A stretch of 64,000 bases of DNA from Cylindrospermum sp. NIES-4074. Lineage in GTDB: Bacteria; Cyanobacteriota; Cyanobacteriia; Cyanobacteriales; Nostocaceae. A program made the translations under genes and the position numbers. The notes below the pieces were generated by a model. The model saw only the letters and a list, made by a program, of their open reading frames with translations. It made no database searches and was not told where the DNA came from. Where the stretch lies: the NCBI GenBank assembly GCA_003994795.1, contig AP018269.1:124001-188000 (forward strand). Reading direction: 5' to 3'. Shown one piece after another: positions 1 to 9,071 of the stretch. Positions within the stretch are counted from its first letter, which is position 1; each line of letters begins with the position of its first letter.

Positions 1-1
1 C

Positions 2-568
2 CATATTGTGGTGATGCTTGACCGTGGCGAACAATGGCAAATGGCCTATGTTATCCCCAAGGGTGGCTATCAAAAACTGCGATCGGCTGGTTTGGCAGCT
101 TTCAAACAGTCTATTGTGGAAGTAGTGCCAGAATTAAGCGATCGCATTCAACATTTACATGATTGGTCACAGATAGCTTTTCTCTCTGTGGAATCTAGCC
201 TCGTTAAGAATTGGTATCGTCCAGGGTTGCTACTTATTGGTGATGCTGCTCATGTAATGTCCCCAGTTGGTGGCGTGGGCATTAACTACGCAATTCAAGA
301 TGCTGTGGTAGCTGCCAATGTATTGAGTAAACCGCTGAAAACCCGCTATGTGGAACTTAGCGACCTGGCAAAAGTGCAACAGCGGCGGGAGTTACCCACA
401 CGCATCATCCAAGGATTTCAAACTTTAATCCAGAAGCGGATATTTGCCCCAATTCTCACCGCAAATCAGACCTTTCAACCGCCTTTCTTCCTGCGACTGC
501 CTATTTTGCGCGATCTCCCAGCACGGCTAATTGGCTTGGGTGTGTTTCCAGTTCATGTCCAAAGTTAA
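2..568 (+). CDS. FAD-dependent monooxygenase, C-terminal part (5' end outside window)
   Basis: The frame is already open at the left edge, so the N-terminus with the first FAD motif (GxGxxG) lies outside. The visible part carries LLIGDAAHVMSPVGGVG followed by GINYAIQDA, the second FAD-binding motif of PHBH-type flavoprotein monooxygenases, in which the Asp of GD contacts the FAD ribityl chain. After it comes a helical tail typical of the family. These enzymes use NAD(P)H and O2 to hydroxylate or epoxidise small, often aromatic or isoprenoid, substrates; the substrate here cannot be told. The stop at 566-568 is clean. A GTG at 8 is inside the gene and is not the real start. Family call is firm, function open. 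Confidence 0.85.
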   Translation, partial: HIVVMLDRGEQWQMAYVIPKGGYQKLRSAGLAAFKQSIVEVVPELSDRIQHLHDWSQIAFLSVESSLVKNWYRPGLLLIGDAAHVMSPVGGVGINYAIQDAVVAANVLSKPLKTRYVELSDLAKVQQRRELPTRIIQGFQTLIQKRIFAPILTANQTFQPPFFLRLPILRDLPARLIGLGVFPVHVQS

Positions 569-934
569 ACTAGTGTGGAGTGATTTTTCTGTCCCACAAT
601 GGTACAATTATACTAATATATGCAGAATTCAATGCTCATTTCAGTCAGGCAAAGCTGATGAGTAGCATCCGATGGATGTTATTCTAGGCGATCGCTTGAC
701 TTTTGTGCTAGTGATGTCTCAAAACTAGGAGTGTGACGAGAATAATTTTGTGATTCCACCGCCAAGGACGCCAAGGACGCCAAGGAAAGACGTAATTTAT
801 TGGGGAAATGTAAAAAATTGATATCTAGTTAGGCAATATATAAGATTCCTATTTGATTTTTGAAAAAACACCGCACATCTAAAGTTTCATCTCAACCCCT
901 TTTGCCTCTTGCCTCACCTATTCAGGAGAATTAA
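569..934. other. Intergenic region with a 9-base tandem repeat
   Basis: A 366-base gap without a supported gene. It holds three tandem copies of gccaaggac at 761-786 (the last with one change), a short repeat of the kind scattered between genes in Nostocales, and one HIP1-like GGCGATCGC at about 688. The 3' part, before ssb, is AT-rich and probably carries the ssb promoter, but I cannot point to clear -35/-10 boxes. Confidence 0.5.
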
Positions 935-1495
935 ATGAACAGCTGTGTTTTGACGGCCCAAATTGTTCAAGAACCGCAACTACGCTATACAGCCGATAAC
1001 CTCGAAGTCACCGAAATGCTGGTGCAGTTTCCCAATTCCCTACGACCAGAAGATCCACCAGCAACTTTGAAGGTTGTTGGTTGGGGGAATATGGCGAAGG
1101 AAATTCAGCAAAACTACCACGAAGGCGATCGCGTTATTATGGTAGGGCGTTTAGCGATGAATACTATTGAGCGTCCAGAAGGTTTCAAAGAAAAACGTGC
1201 TGAATTAACGGTGCAACAAATTGAAGTTGTGGGTGCAAGTTTCGGTGCTACTTCAGCCCCAACTGCTACCAGAACCCCCTCGGTGACAGCAACCCCCGTT
1301 GCACAACCAGCACCCCCTCCACAAGAAACCTATTATGAATCTCCACGTCCTGCACCTACCCCAGTCACAAGTAATACGGGCTACGTTCCCCAGGTGACAA
1401 ACCCTGAACCCATACGCCAACCCGCTAATTATGAGCGTAACTCTTATCCACCAGTAACGGAAGAAGAACCAGATCCAGACGATATTCCGTTCTAG
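935..1495 (+). CDS. ssb: Single-stranded DNA-binding protein (cyanobacterial type)
   Basis: A 186-residue SSB. Residues 1-100 form the OB fold (MNSCVLTAQIVQEPQLRYT at the N-terminus, then VVGWGNMAKEI and GDRVIMVGRL), which binds ssDNA as a tetramer during replication, recombination and repair. Residues 105-175 are a Pro/Thr/Gln-rich flexible linker. The last residues, DPDDIPF, are the acidic tip that recruits partner proteins such as RecQ, RecO and primase in other bacteria. An SD-like aggag lies 8 bases before the ATG. The gene stands alone. Length and the conserved tip leave little doubt. Confidence 0.95.
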   Translation: MNSCVLTAQIVQEPQLRYTADNLEVTEMLVQFPNSLRPEDPPATLKVVGWGNMAKEIQQNYHEGDRVIMVGRLAMNTIERPEGFKEKRAELTVQQIEVVGASFGATSAPTATRTPSVTATPVAQPAPPPQETYYESPRPAPTPVTSNTGYVPQVTNPEPIRQPANYERNSYPPVTEEEPDPDDIPF

Positions 1496-1538
1496 AGTCA
1501 TCTACTTTCATAAATTATCCCGTAGGTGTTGCGTCTCG

Positions 1539-1811
1539 CCCATTGGTGTCAACTTAAGCTACAGATGGCTTATTTGTTGGCTTCCACACCCGCCCAGAAA
1601 TGAATTTCCGGGCTAATAGAAGAAAGTCTACTGAAGTAGACTAAAGATTTTTTATCTCGTTTATCTCGTTCCCAGTCTCCGACTGGGAATGCAATCATTG
1701 CGGCTCTGCCGCTTATACAGAAGGCGGAGCCTTAAAGTAGGCATTCCCAGCCAGAGTCTGGGAACGAGATTACGAGATTTTAAAAGGGTTTTCGCTTAAG
1801 TTGACACCAAT
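1539..1811. mobile_element. Non-coding palindromic insertion (MITE-like) of about 273 bases
   Basis: An 18-base perfect inverted repeat (attggtgtcaacttaagc at 1542-1559, its complement at 1794-1811) bounds the segment, and an 8-base direct repeat gcgtctcg lies just outside on both sides (1531-1538 and 1812-1819), like a target duplication. Inside are further nested palindromes: ctcgttcccagtc...gactgggaa near 1668-1690 is echoed in inverted form at 1741-1770, and gtctactgaagtagac near 1626. There is no open frame. The structure fits a non-autonomous element between ssb and the convergent FHA gene; the mobilising transposase is not in the window. Confidence 0.6.
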
Positions 1812-1834
1812 GCGTCTCGTCTGCCCCCTATCTG

Positions 1835-2599
1835 CTACTGGTTTCTGGGCTTTACTAAAACCTTTGTCGCCGTGGCCATCGACGTGCCACAATAAGTACA
1901 CCATAAATCCCGCTTATAGGGTGCAATTTGATGGCAGTTGAGACACATTGAGCCATAAATCCCGTCTGCGTCTGTTTCTGGGGGGCGTGTTGGCGGTGTC
2001 TTACTAACTCCAACATTACTGGCTTCTTGCTCAACCTGGATGGGGTTTTCCTTTGCCCCTGCTTCAATAGTTTTAGCACTTTTATTTCTAGACTTGTGCG
2101 CTAATTGCTGCAACTGCTGAAAGTAATCAGTATTGACAATATCTGCCACCATGCCAGATATCTTATTTTCATCAATATCGATTTTAATAGATTCTTTTGA
2201 CTGATTTACATCCACATTTGTAGATAGCTGGTGGGGGTTTACAATAGTCGGTGCAACTCGTTTTTCAGTCCCAGAAACAGCCACAACTTTAAATTCCATC
2301 TGCCCTAAATAAATGCTGCTACCCTCTTGCAAAGGCACTTCCCCCTCAATCACACTGATTTTATCTACCACAGGCGGATTAGTTGGTCGGAGGTTCCGCA
2401 AGTAAAAGCTTTGCATCTGGGGGTTAAAAAAGATTTCAACGTGCAGCGCTGATACTGTTGGATGGGTGATAACGATGTCACACTGGGCAGGATCTCGCCC
2501 AATACGCACTGTTCCAGGGTTTTTACTGGGTTGTTGCTCCTGAATTTTCTCACTTTTGGCGATTGCTTCTTCTGTCCAGGTTAAAATTAGCTCATGCAT
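1835..2599 (-). CDS. FHA domain protein with C-terminal zinc ribbon
   Basis: A 254-residue protein. Residues about 27-110 form a forkhead-associated domain (IGRDPAQCDIVI and SALHVEI are the conserved GR, S and H elements), which binds phosphothreonine peptides. A variable, charged linker follows, then a double CxxC (CLNCH ... CTYCG) near residues 219-240 that should bind zinc. Such proteins act as readers for Ser/Thr kinases, which are numerous in filamentous cyanobacteria; no kinase is adjacent. It starts at the ATG at 2597-2599, diverging from the ABC gene at 2942. The family call is sure; the partner is unknown. Confidence 0.85.
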   Translation of the reverse strand: MHELILTWTEEAIAKSEKIQEQQPSKNPGTVRIGRDPAQCDIVITHPTVSALHVEIFFNPQMQSFYLRNLRPTNPPVVDKISVIEGEVPLQEGSSIYLGQMEFKVVAVSGTEKRVAPTIVNPHQLSTNVDVNQSKESIKIDIDENKISGMVADIVNTDYFQQLQQLAHKSRNKSAKTIEAGAKENPIQVEQEASNVGVSKTPPTRPPETDADGIYGSMCLNCHQIAPYKRDLWCTYCGTSMATATKVLVKPRNQ

Positions 2600-2690
2600 T
2601 TGCCATACTCCTGATGCAGCTTCTCCCCAGTCAGGTAAATCTGTGGTAGAGGATAAGTCTTTTTAAAAGCGTGTATTTTATCATGCTTTA

Positions 2691-2718
2691 AGTCTAGAGT
2701 CGATATTGACTCTAGACT
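2691..2718. promoter_or_regulatory. 11-bp perfect hairpin in a divergent promoter region
   Basis: agtctagagtc, a 6-base loop gatatt, then gactctagact. It lies in the 342-base region between the divergent FHA (start 2599) and ABC (start 2942) genes. The position suggests an operator or a boundary hairpin rather than a terminator, since no gene ends here. Nothing else was recognised in 2600-2941. Confidence 0.4.
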
Positions 2719-2941
2719 GTTTTAACATATGTGTAAATTGTATACGGCAGAGATTGTTACTAAGTTTGCTGGATAGTGGTAAAAATGCAGTGAGTCAGTC
2801 AGGATTTCCATATCTAAAACCATTACTGGTTGAGGACTATCCAAACTATAACCGCCATCACTGTTCTTGCTGCCGCCTTCAATTAGGTTCTCAAAGCTAA
2901 ATCGATTGTTAAAATTCAAATAATTTTCCGTCAACATTCCT

Positions 2942-4789
2942 ATGAAAGAAACAGTCCTAGAGGTTCGCAATCTACAAGTTGAGTTTTCCGGTGATGGCAC
3001 CACGGTTAAAGCCGTTGATGGTATTACCTTTGGGTTAAATCGAGGTGAGACTCTAGGAATAGTAGGAGAGTCGGGAAGTGGTAAATCAGTCACAGCTTTA
3101 GCCGTAATGGGTTTGTTGCAAACTCCTGGTCGAGTTAGCGGCGGGGAAATTTGGTTTCGTCCCCAACCGGAAGCCCAACCCATCAATTTAGTGAATTTAC
3201 CTGCTGAGGAAATTCAACTATACCGTGGTGGCGACATCGCCATGATTTTTCAAGAACCGATGAGTTCCCTCAATCCAGTTTATGATATTGGGTTTCAGCT
3301 AACAGAAGCAATTATGCGGCATCAGAATGTGAGTATCGCTGAAGCCAGACAAATTGCGATCGCACTTTTGCAAGAAGTTAAACTTCTACCCAGCGATGAA
3401 AAAATCCAGCAGGAGTATATCAATACTTACCCACAACCAGATGGTTTCAAGCTAGCGCAGTTGGTGAAACAACACAAAGAAGCCTTGCTGGAACGCTACC
3501 CCCATCAACTTTCTGGAGGTCAGTTACAGCGGGTGATGATTGCAATGGCAATTTCTTGCAACCCAACGCTGTTAATTGCTGATGAACCAACCACCGCTTT
3601 AGATGTGACGGTGCAAGCGACAATTCTAGAATTGATGGCAGAATTGCAGCAAAGCCGGCAAATGTCAATGATTTTTATCACCCACGACTTGGGGCTAATT
3701 TCGGAAATTGCTGACCAAGTAGCGGTGATGTATAAAGGCAAGGTTGTGGAATACGGTGCAGTAGAGCAAATTTTCAGCAGTCCCCAACATCCATATACTA
3801 AGGGTTTGGTCGCTTGTCGTCCCACACTCAACCGTCGTCCTCATAAACTACTCACCGTTTCCGACTACATGAGTGCAGAGATATCGCCCTACGGCGAGGT
3901 AGTCATTCAAGCGAAAACACCCACCCCACCGCTAGAAGTCACCAGGGAAGAAATTACTCAAAGATTAGCCACCCTCAGCAAAAAACCACCCCTGTTGGAA
4001 ATTCGCAATCTCAAAGTTGGCTTCCCTGTGCGGGGCGTCTTTGGTGGCATAAAACGCTACAATATGGCAGTCAATGACGTTTCCTTTGATGTCCAACCAG
4101 GGGAAACATTGGGATTGGTGGGAGAATCTGGTTGTGGCAAAACTACCCTTGGTAGAACTTTGCTGCGATTAATTGAACCGATGGCTGGTCGAATTATCTT
4201 TGAGGGGCAAGATATCACCACCCTCAAAGGGGTACCGTTGCAAAAACTGCGACGGGAAATGCAAATAGTTTTCCAAAATCCCTTTAGTTCCCTTGACCCA
4301 CGCATGAGAATTGGGGATGCGGTGATGGAACCGTTGTTAATTCACGCTGTCGGGAAAACCAAGGAACAACGGCAAGAACGGGTGGTGGAACTTTTAAAAC
4401 GGGTGGGTTTACAAGCTGATGATATGAAACGCTATCCGCATCAGTTTTCTGGTGGACAACGCCAACGGATTTGTATTGCTCGTTCTTTGGCATTAAATCC
4501 CAAGTTTATTATCTGCGATGAATCGGTTTCCGCGCTAGATGTGTCGGTGCAGGCCCAGGTCTTGAATTTGCTCAAAGAGTTGCAAGAAGATTTTCAGCTA
4601 ACTTATATTTTTATTTCCCACGACTTAAGTGTAGTGAAATTTATGAGCGATCGCATTTTGGTGATGAATAACGGTGAAATTGTCGAACAAGGAACCGCAG
4701 AAAGCATTTACCTCGAACCCAAAGAAAAGTATACCCAGAAGCTAATTGCAGCCATTCCCACAGGTAGCCCCGAACGCCGGAAAAAATGA
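2942..4789 (+). CDS. Fused oligo/dipeptide ABC transporter ATPase (two nucleotide-binding domains, DppD-DppF type)
   Basis: A 615-residue protein with two complete ABC ATPase domains. The first has Walker A GESGSGKS (42-49), signature LSGGQ and Walker B LLIADEP. The second has GESGCGKT, FSGGQ and FIICDES, with Ser after the catalytic Glu in place of the usual Pro. Each half ends with the oligopeptide-type C-terminal segment (QHPYTKGLVACRP; KYTQKLIAAIP). It should power import of peptides or similar solutes through a DppBC-type permease, as in the single-chain YejF/GsiA ATPases. The permease and binding protein are not nearby, which is usual for cyanobacteria. The first domain carries an extra segment of about 35 residues before its signature motif. 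Confidence 0.9.
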   Translation: MKETVLEVRNLQVEFSGDGTTVKAVDGITFGLNRGETLGIVGESGSGKSVTALAVMGLLQTPGRVSGGEIWFRPQPEAQPINLVNLPAEEIQLYRGGDIAMIFQEPMSSLNPVYDIGFQLTEAIMRHQNVSIAEARQIAIALLQEVKLLPSDEKIQQEYINTYPQPDGFKLAQLVKQHKEALLERYPHQLSGGQLQRVMIAMAISCNPTLLIADEPTTALDVTVQATILELMAELQQSRQMSMIFITHDLGLISEIADQVAVMYKGKVVEYGAVEQIFSSPQHPYTKGLVACRPTLNRRPHKLLTVSDYMSAEISPYGEVVIQAKTPTPPLEVTREEITQRLATLSKKPPLLEIRNLKVGFPVRGVFGGIKRYNMAVNDVSFDVQPGETLGLVGESGCGKTTLGRTLLRLIEPMAGRIIFEGQDITTLKGVPLQKLRREMQIVFQNPFSSLDPRMRIGDAVMEPLLIHAVGKTKEQRQERVVELLKRVGLQADDMKRYPHQFSGGQRQRICIARSLALNPKFIICDESVSALDVSVQAQVLNLLKELQEDFQLTYIFISHDLSVVKFMSDRILVMNNGEIVEQGTAESIYLEPKEKYTQKLIAAIPTGSPERRKK

Positions 4790-5074
4790 GAAAATGCCCT
4801 CAGACTAGAAGTCTGGGGCTACACAAACAAAGTCCACCTCCGTGGACTAAGATTTAGCATTTAGCCTGCGGAGGCAGGCTTCGTTCTGGTAGCCGCGACT
4901 TCCAGTCGTCAGGGCTATATTTGCAATTATCAAATTTATAAGATATACTCCATTTAAGATAAAAGCCTCGCTGCCCTGTAACAGAGTCGTCACAGCGAGT
5001 ATGCTCGTTGCCCCATTTCAGGGGTCGTAACAGCGAGGAACATCTAAGTATATATCCTGTATCTTGTCGTAGTC
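4790..5074. repeat. Intergenic palindromic repeats: agtctggggctac type and two tandem hairpins
   Basis: Just after the ABC gene lies a dispersed repeat (about 4799-4917) with gactagaagtctggggctac, gtccacctccgtggac and cgacttccagtcgtc palindromes, related to the copies at 30378-30497. Then come two consecutive hairpins with matching ends, ctcgctg...cagcgag (4967-4999) and ctcgttg...cagcgag (5004-5037). The second encloses a ccccatttcagggg stem (5011-5024). They are bounded by agatatact (4941) and agtatatatc (5047), a near-inverted pair that could be a PadR operator. Confidence 0.5.
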
Positions 5075-5425
5075 ATGGACACCAAAGAATTAGTACTTAA
5101 TAAAGGCCACACAAATGTCGAAATTTCGCCCCGCGAAGAACTCGTACTCCTCGCCCTCCACAACAAAGAACTCTACGGACTGCAAATACCCCAAGCAATG
5201 GAAGAAGCTAGCGGTGGTCAGCGTCAAATGGGCATTGGCACCCTTTACCCTGTTCTCCATTCTCTGGAAAAAAAAGGGCTGGTCGAGTCCCGTTGGGGAG
5301 ATGAAACACGAGCAGAACGAGGCGGAGCAAGACGGCGCTATTATAAACTTACAGGTAGCGGCGTTGCCACCCTCGAAGCCTTCCAATCCTTCCGCGCTAA
5401 CCTGCTCACCTGGCAACCTAGTTAA
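5075..5425 (+). CDS. PadR-family transcriptional regulator
   Basis: A 116-residue winged-helix protein. The core is LLALHNKELYGLQIPQAMEEAS ... GIGTLYPVLHSLEKKGLVESRWG ... RRYYKLTGSG, with the recognition helix and the wing that defines PadR. PadR proteins are small-molecule-responsive repressors that usually control a neighbouring transporter or modifying gene and their own promoter. Here the likely partner is the gene just downstream, whose frame overlaps or abuts the stop. Paired hairpins and an inverted agatatact/agtatatatc motif upstream may be operator sites. No effector can be inferred. Confidence 0.9.
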   Translation: MDTKELVLNKGHTNVEISPREELVLLALHNKELYGLQIPQAMEEASGGQRQMGIGTLYPVLHSLEKKGLVESRWGDETRAERGGARRRYYKLTGSGVATLEAFQSFRANLLTWQPS

Positions 5426-5492
5426 AGGCACACCAGGAATAGAATTTGAAGATAACGACTGGGAACAGACAATTAGAGAACTGCAACTCAGG

Positions 5493-5891
5493 ATGCAGCA
5501 TTTAGAAAGTATTGCACCCTTAAAATCAGCAGAACTTATCAAAATTGCCGAACAATTACTCACCCAAAAAGAAATCAACGATTTAGAAGAATTAGCCCAA
5601 AAGCTAGAAAAATTCTCTCAACTAAATAAGAGATTACGCAAATACAAAAAATCCGATTCTGCTGAAACTTGGGCGAGTAGGATAGCCTCCCAAATTGCTT
5701 ATCTATTCCCCTCAGAACGACGGGAAGAATGGCTAGGAGACTTGTACGAAGTAAATCGAGAAATGCTACACAAAGGCTATCCCCATTGGCAAATTAATCT
5801 TAATAATCTGGCAAAAACCGTCATTTTGATAATATCTGCTTTAAAAATCAGGTTGTCCGATTTCATTTCACTGGGTAAAGTCAAGAGTTAG
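5493..5891 (+). CDS. Unknown protein following padR, start uncertain
   Basis: From the ATG at 5493 this reads 132 residues. A Leu/Glu/Lys-rich helical part (AEQLLTQKEINDLEELAQKLEKF) precedes AYLFPSERREEWLGDLYEVNREML, which resembles the (R)REEWLGDL segment often found in proteins paired with PadR regulators. A hydrophobic helix (TVILIISALKIRL) ends it. The frame stays open and looks coding upstream of 5493 (GTPGIEFEDNDWEQTIREL), overlapping the end of padR. So the true start may be the TTG at 5364 or the ATG at 5301, or the two frames may once have been one gene. Function unknown; it likely works with the PadR protein. Confidence 0.6.
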   Translation: MQHLESIAPLKSAELIKIAEQLLTQKEINDLEELAQKLEKFSQLNKRLRKYKKSDSAETWASRIASQIAYLFPSERREEWLGDLYEVNREMLHKGYPHWQINLNNLAKTVILIISALKIRLSDFISLGKVKS

Positions 5892-5981
5892 TAGAAAAAA
5901 AGGCATTAGTTTTAACTAAAACTCTTGTGGGGTGGGCATCTTGCCCGCCCTTGTTATGCAAATCAACCGAGAAATGCTATA

Positions 5982-7370
5982 TTACTGCTGCAATTCCGAT
6001 GGATCTACAGGGATTTTAATCACAAATTCTGCTCCCTTACCAGGTTCAGAAACACACTCTAGCGTCCCTTTGTGCTTCTCAACAATAATTTGGTAGCTAA
6101 TTGATAAACCTAAACCTGTACCCTTACCAATCGGTTTAGTAGTAAAAAATGGATCAAATAATTGATTCCTTACCGTTTCCGACATCCCCGGCCCGTTGTC
6201 TGCAATGCGGATAGCCACCCAATTGGGATCTATAACTTCGGTGTAGATAGTAATTGTGCTGAGATTGGCACAAGTGCTGCAACTACACCCGTTGTAGACA
6301 TCGCCATTATGGCTTACCAACCCATCATTCTCACAGGGTGACTCCAAGGAGTCGATCGCATTACTGAGAATATTCATAAACACCTGATTAATCTGTCCAG
6401 CATAGCAATCCACCAAAGGCAAATCGCCATATTTTCTCAAAATTTGAATACCCGGAGTATTTGCGTGAGCCTTGAGACGATACTCCAAAATCAGTAGTGT
6501 GCTTTCAATTCCCTCATGAAGATCAACTTTTTTAACTTCGGCTTCGTCTAGACGCGAGAAGGTACGCAGAGATAAAACAATTTGCCGAATACGCTCGGCT
6601 CCCATCTGTAGAGAAGATATAGTTTTGGGTAAATCTTTAACTAAAAAATCCAGATCAATCTCCTCAATTTGCTCCCGAATCTTTGCAGGTGGTTCGGGAA
6701 CGCATTCTTGGTAAAGGCTTAAAATCTTCAGCAATCCTTGTGTGTATTCATTAATATAACTGAGATTTCCATATATAAAATTCACAGGGTTATTAATTTC
6801 ATGGGCAATACCCGCAACCAATCGTCCCAGACTAGACATTTTTTCAGTTTGCACAAGTTGTACTTGAGCTTGCTTAATCTGTTCATTAGCTGCAACCAAC
6901 TCAGCAGTACGTTCCTCAACCAATTCTTTCAAATGTTCTCGATGTCGCTTTAACTCTTCTTCTGCCTTTTGTCGTTCACTAATATCACGGATTGCTAAAA
7001 CTGCACTGGCATTAGTTCCCTTAAATTGGATATAAGCCCAAGAGATTTCTAAAAATAAGCTTTTATCAACTCCTTGAAATTCGTAGATCCGAGTATCATT
7101 TGACTGATTTTTTAACGCTAAAGTGACTGGGTGCGCGTCAATTGGCACAACTTGCCCTTGTTGAGTCAATGGTAGCAAGTCACATAGGTTAGCACCAAGA
7201 ACTTGAAACCGATGTTGCCCCACTAGATTGTCAAATGTGGCATTAGACCACTTCACTTTGCCCTGTTCATCAGTCCAAGTAATGGCATCGATGATTGTAC
7301 TCAGTGCCACCTCCATCCTGCCTAAAGTTCCCCGCAGTTGATCGGTTAAGGAGATTGATCCTGCTATCAC
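5982..7370 (-). CDS. PAS sensor histidine kinase
   Basis: A 462-residue soluble kinase. A PAS domain covers residues about 20-132, a coiled coil about 135-175, then the H box [14 protein letters not shown] with phospho-acceptor His190, the N box [13 protein letters not shown], and G boxes DNGPGMS and [11 protein letters not shown]. The GTG at 7370 is the probable start, because AAAGGAG precedes it by 8 bases. There is no transmembrane segment, so it senses a cytoplasmic signal. The region between N and G1 carries a Cys-rich insert (NGCSCSTCAN), which could bind metal. No response regulator is adjacent. The kinases at 21019 and 48984 share the same HEINNP-type core and look like paralogs. Confidence 0.9.
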   Translation of the reverse strand: MIAGSISLTDQLRGTLGRMEVALSTIIDAITWTDEQGKVKWSNATFDNLVGQHRFQVLGANLCDLLPLTQQGQVVPIDAHPVTLALKNQSNDTRIYEFQGVDKSLFLEISWAYIQFKGTNASAVLAIRDISERQKAEEELKRHREHLKELVEERTAELVAANEQIKQAQVQLVQTEKMSSLGRLVAGIAHEINNPVNFIYGNLSYINEYTQGLLKILSLYQECVPEPPAKIREQIEEIDLDFLVKDLPKTISSLQMGAERIRQIVLSLRTFSRLDEAEVKKVDLHEGIESTLLILEYRLKAHANTPGIQILRKYGDLPLVDCYAGQINQVFMNILSNAIDSLESPCENDGLVSHNGDVYNGCSCSTCANLSTITIYTEVIDPNWVAIRIADNGPGMSETVRNQLFDPFFTTKPIGKGTGLGLSISYQIIVEKHKGTLECVSEPGKGAEFVIKIPVDPSELQQ

Positions 7371-7676
7371 CTTAAATGCTCCTTTGACAGAATGTTAATA
7401 AAGGCAGATATAGCTATCTCGTGAGTAGAGTAAATTTCCCAATATCTACAAATTTTTCTATTTTTCTGCATTGTACTTTAAGTGTCCGATTTTTTACTCA
7501 AAATTTCAGGGCAAAGCATTCCATCTGTTGTCATTCTGTATAGAATAACTGTGGATATAGGGCGCTTACTCTGTAAAAAAACTGCAAATTAATTAAACTG
7601 TTACAGATTTAATTTATATACATTAATTAGCTCTGATGCTTGCCAATACTAGTCTTTATTCTGCTTAAATTTTGGA
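7371..7676. other. AT-rich intergenic region
   Basis: A 306-base gap between two minus-strand PAS genes. Apart from the SD of the kinase gene at its low end (AAAGGAG on the minus strand) I see no gene, repeat family or clear terminator. Confidence 0.4.
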
Positions 7677-8030
7677 TTATTCACTCAATGGGCGGAGTGT
7701 AGCTCCAAAGATCCATTCCCCATGATGTTTTTCCGCAGTAATTAAATGTTCAGCCACAATTTCACTGCCGTCACGCCGTACAGCTTTTAGTTTCTGTGGA
7801 TGATTGAGAAAGGTCGGCCGCTCAGTCATTGCAAACCGAGAAAAGCCTAGATGATGGGAATCATGAAAGCTGCTGGGAATTACCACTTCTAATGTTTGAC
7901 CAATGACTTCTTTTTCTGTCCAGCCAAACACAACTAAAAAAGCATCATTTACGTAAGTGATCAAACCTTGCTGGTCAGTAATCAACACTGGTAAATTAGC
8001 CTCATGTCTCATTTCTTTAACAGTTGTCAT
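7677..8030 (-). CDS. Single PAS domain protein
   Basis: A 117-residue protein made of one PAS domain (LPVLITDQQGLITYVNDAF, GWTEKEVIGQTLEVVIPSSFHDSHH, then RRDGSEIVAEHLI), with no output domain. It is soluble. The stretch IPSSFHDSHHLGFSRF is like that of PAS domains in cyanobacterial sensor proteins. It lies 307 bases upstream of the PAS kinase at 5982-7370 in the same orientation, so it could feed a signal to that kinase, but this is inference. The ligand is unknown. Confidence 0.8.
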   Translation of the reverse strand: MTTVKEMRHEANLPVLITDQQGLITYVNDAFLVVFGWTEKEVIGQTLEVVIPSSFHDSHHLGFSRFAMTERPTFLNHPQKLKAVRRDGSEIVAEHLITAEKHHGEWIFGATLRPLSE

Positions 8031-8786
8031 CGTGCTTTTACTCCATGATAAAACTTATATGCTTACTAGCAGTAAGCTCTTGAAGCTTAATTATTTGCTT
8101 ATATTTAGAGCATAATCATCTATTTGGTATCAAGTTCACAAGTGATCTTGTTTATTACTAATCTGGAGCATCCGCTAGCGCGAGATGTATTCCTTTACCT
8201 ATTAGATGATAATCTATATCCTATTTCCTACAATATGCCTCGCGGTAGAAATTAGGATATATAGAATATACAAGTTTACTTCTATATGTGTTATTTAAAA
8301 ATAATAAAGGACTCAATCGCCAGAATTCAGAATTGCACTTAAGCGATTGGTGTATGAATAATGGGGTTTAAAACACCCGCTACATTGAAAATTGGTAGTT
8401 AACGAGAGAGTCACTTTTAAAATTTCCCACTAATTGCATTCTATTTACTAGTGTGCCGTTAGGCATATTCTGAATTCTGACAGATATATTTTTTTCAAAA
8501 GTTTCGTTTATTTATGGTGCTTTAACGCGATTTAGAATTGTTGCCTTAGATGCTAAAACAGTAATTCTGTATTCAAAATAGAGGTAGATAAACGGGTCTC
8601 TCTCTTCCTTTAGATAGAAATCTTGTGATTTCCACCTCAAGAAACCCGATTTTGACGATTATTGACAAAAGTAAGGGTGTGGGGGGATGGGGAGATGGGG
8701 AAGAGGGGGGAGAGGGGGGAGTAATATTTAATATTTCTCACTCAGCACTTCCCACACCCCCCACACTCCCCGCCCCCTTATGTACC
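8031..8786. other. Long intergenic region, AT-rich with a purine/pyrimidine tract pair
   Basis: 756 bases with no frame that looks coding on either strand. At 8677-8721 there is a G-rich tract (ggtgtggggggatgggg and so on) matched by a C-rich tract at 8747-8778 (cccacaccccccacactcccc). The two can pair and form a strong stem on either strand, downstream of the gene at 8787-9071. The rest shows nothing I recognise. Confidence 0.4.
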
Positions 8787-9071
8787 TTAAGCTGCCTCTC
8801 TTAGTTGCTGCGGGACACTCACCTCTGGAAAAGGCAGCGAGAGTTGTTCAGCTTGTGGTATTGCGGCTTGTTCTAACACTGTGACTTCGATATTCACACT
8901 CACTAAATAACTACCTGTATCAGCACCCACCGCTTCGGCTATTAGTTTGGCAATGTCTGGACGTTTTGCAGTCAGCGGTTCACGTAAAATACACCGATCC
9001 CATTCGTGCTTGGCGGTCGGATTGAGGTTGAGAATGTAATGCTTCATCATAGGACTAACCGTTGAATCCAT
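8787..9071 (-). CDS. Small conserved-looking protein of unknown function
   Basis: 94 residues, no signal peptide or membrane segment. The core YILNLNPTAKHEWDRCILREPLTAKRPDIAKLIAEAVGADTG looks well structured; the C-terminus is Pro/Glu-rich. The start may be the ATG at 9071 or one of the two Met codons of SPMMKHYIL. It stands alone between long non-coding stretches. I do not recognise the family and propose no function. Confidence 0.55.
   Translation of the reverse strand: MDSTVSPMMKHYILNLNPTAKHEWDRCILREPLTAKRPDIAKLIAEAVGADTGSYLVSVNIEVTVLEQAAIPQAEQLSLPFPEVSVPQQLREAA

Noticed and set aside
2706-2900. 64-codon plus frame before the ABC gene
   Set aside because: No SD, overlaps the regulatory hairpin, and the composition is not coding-like.
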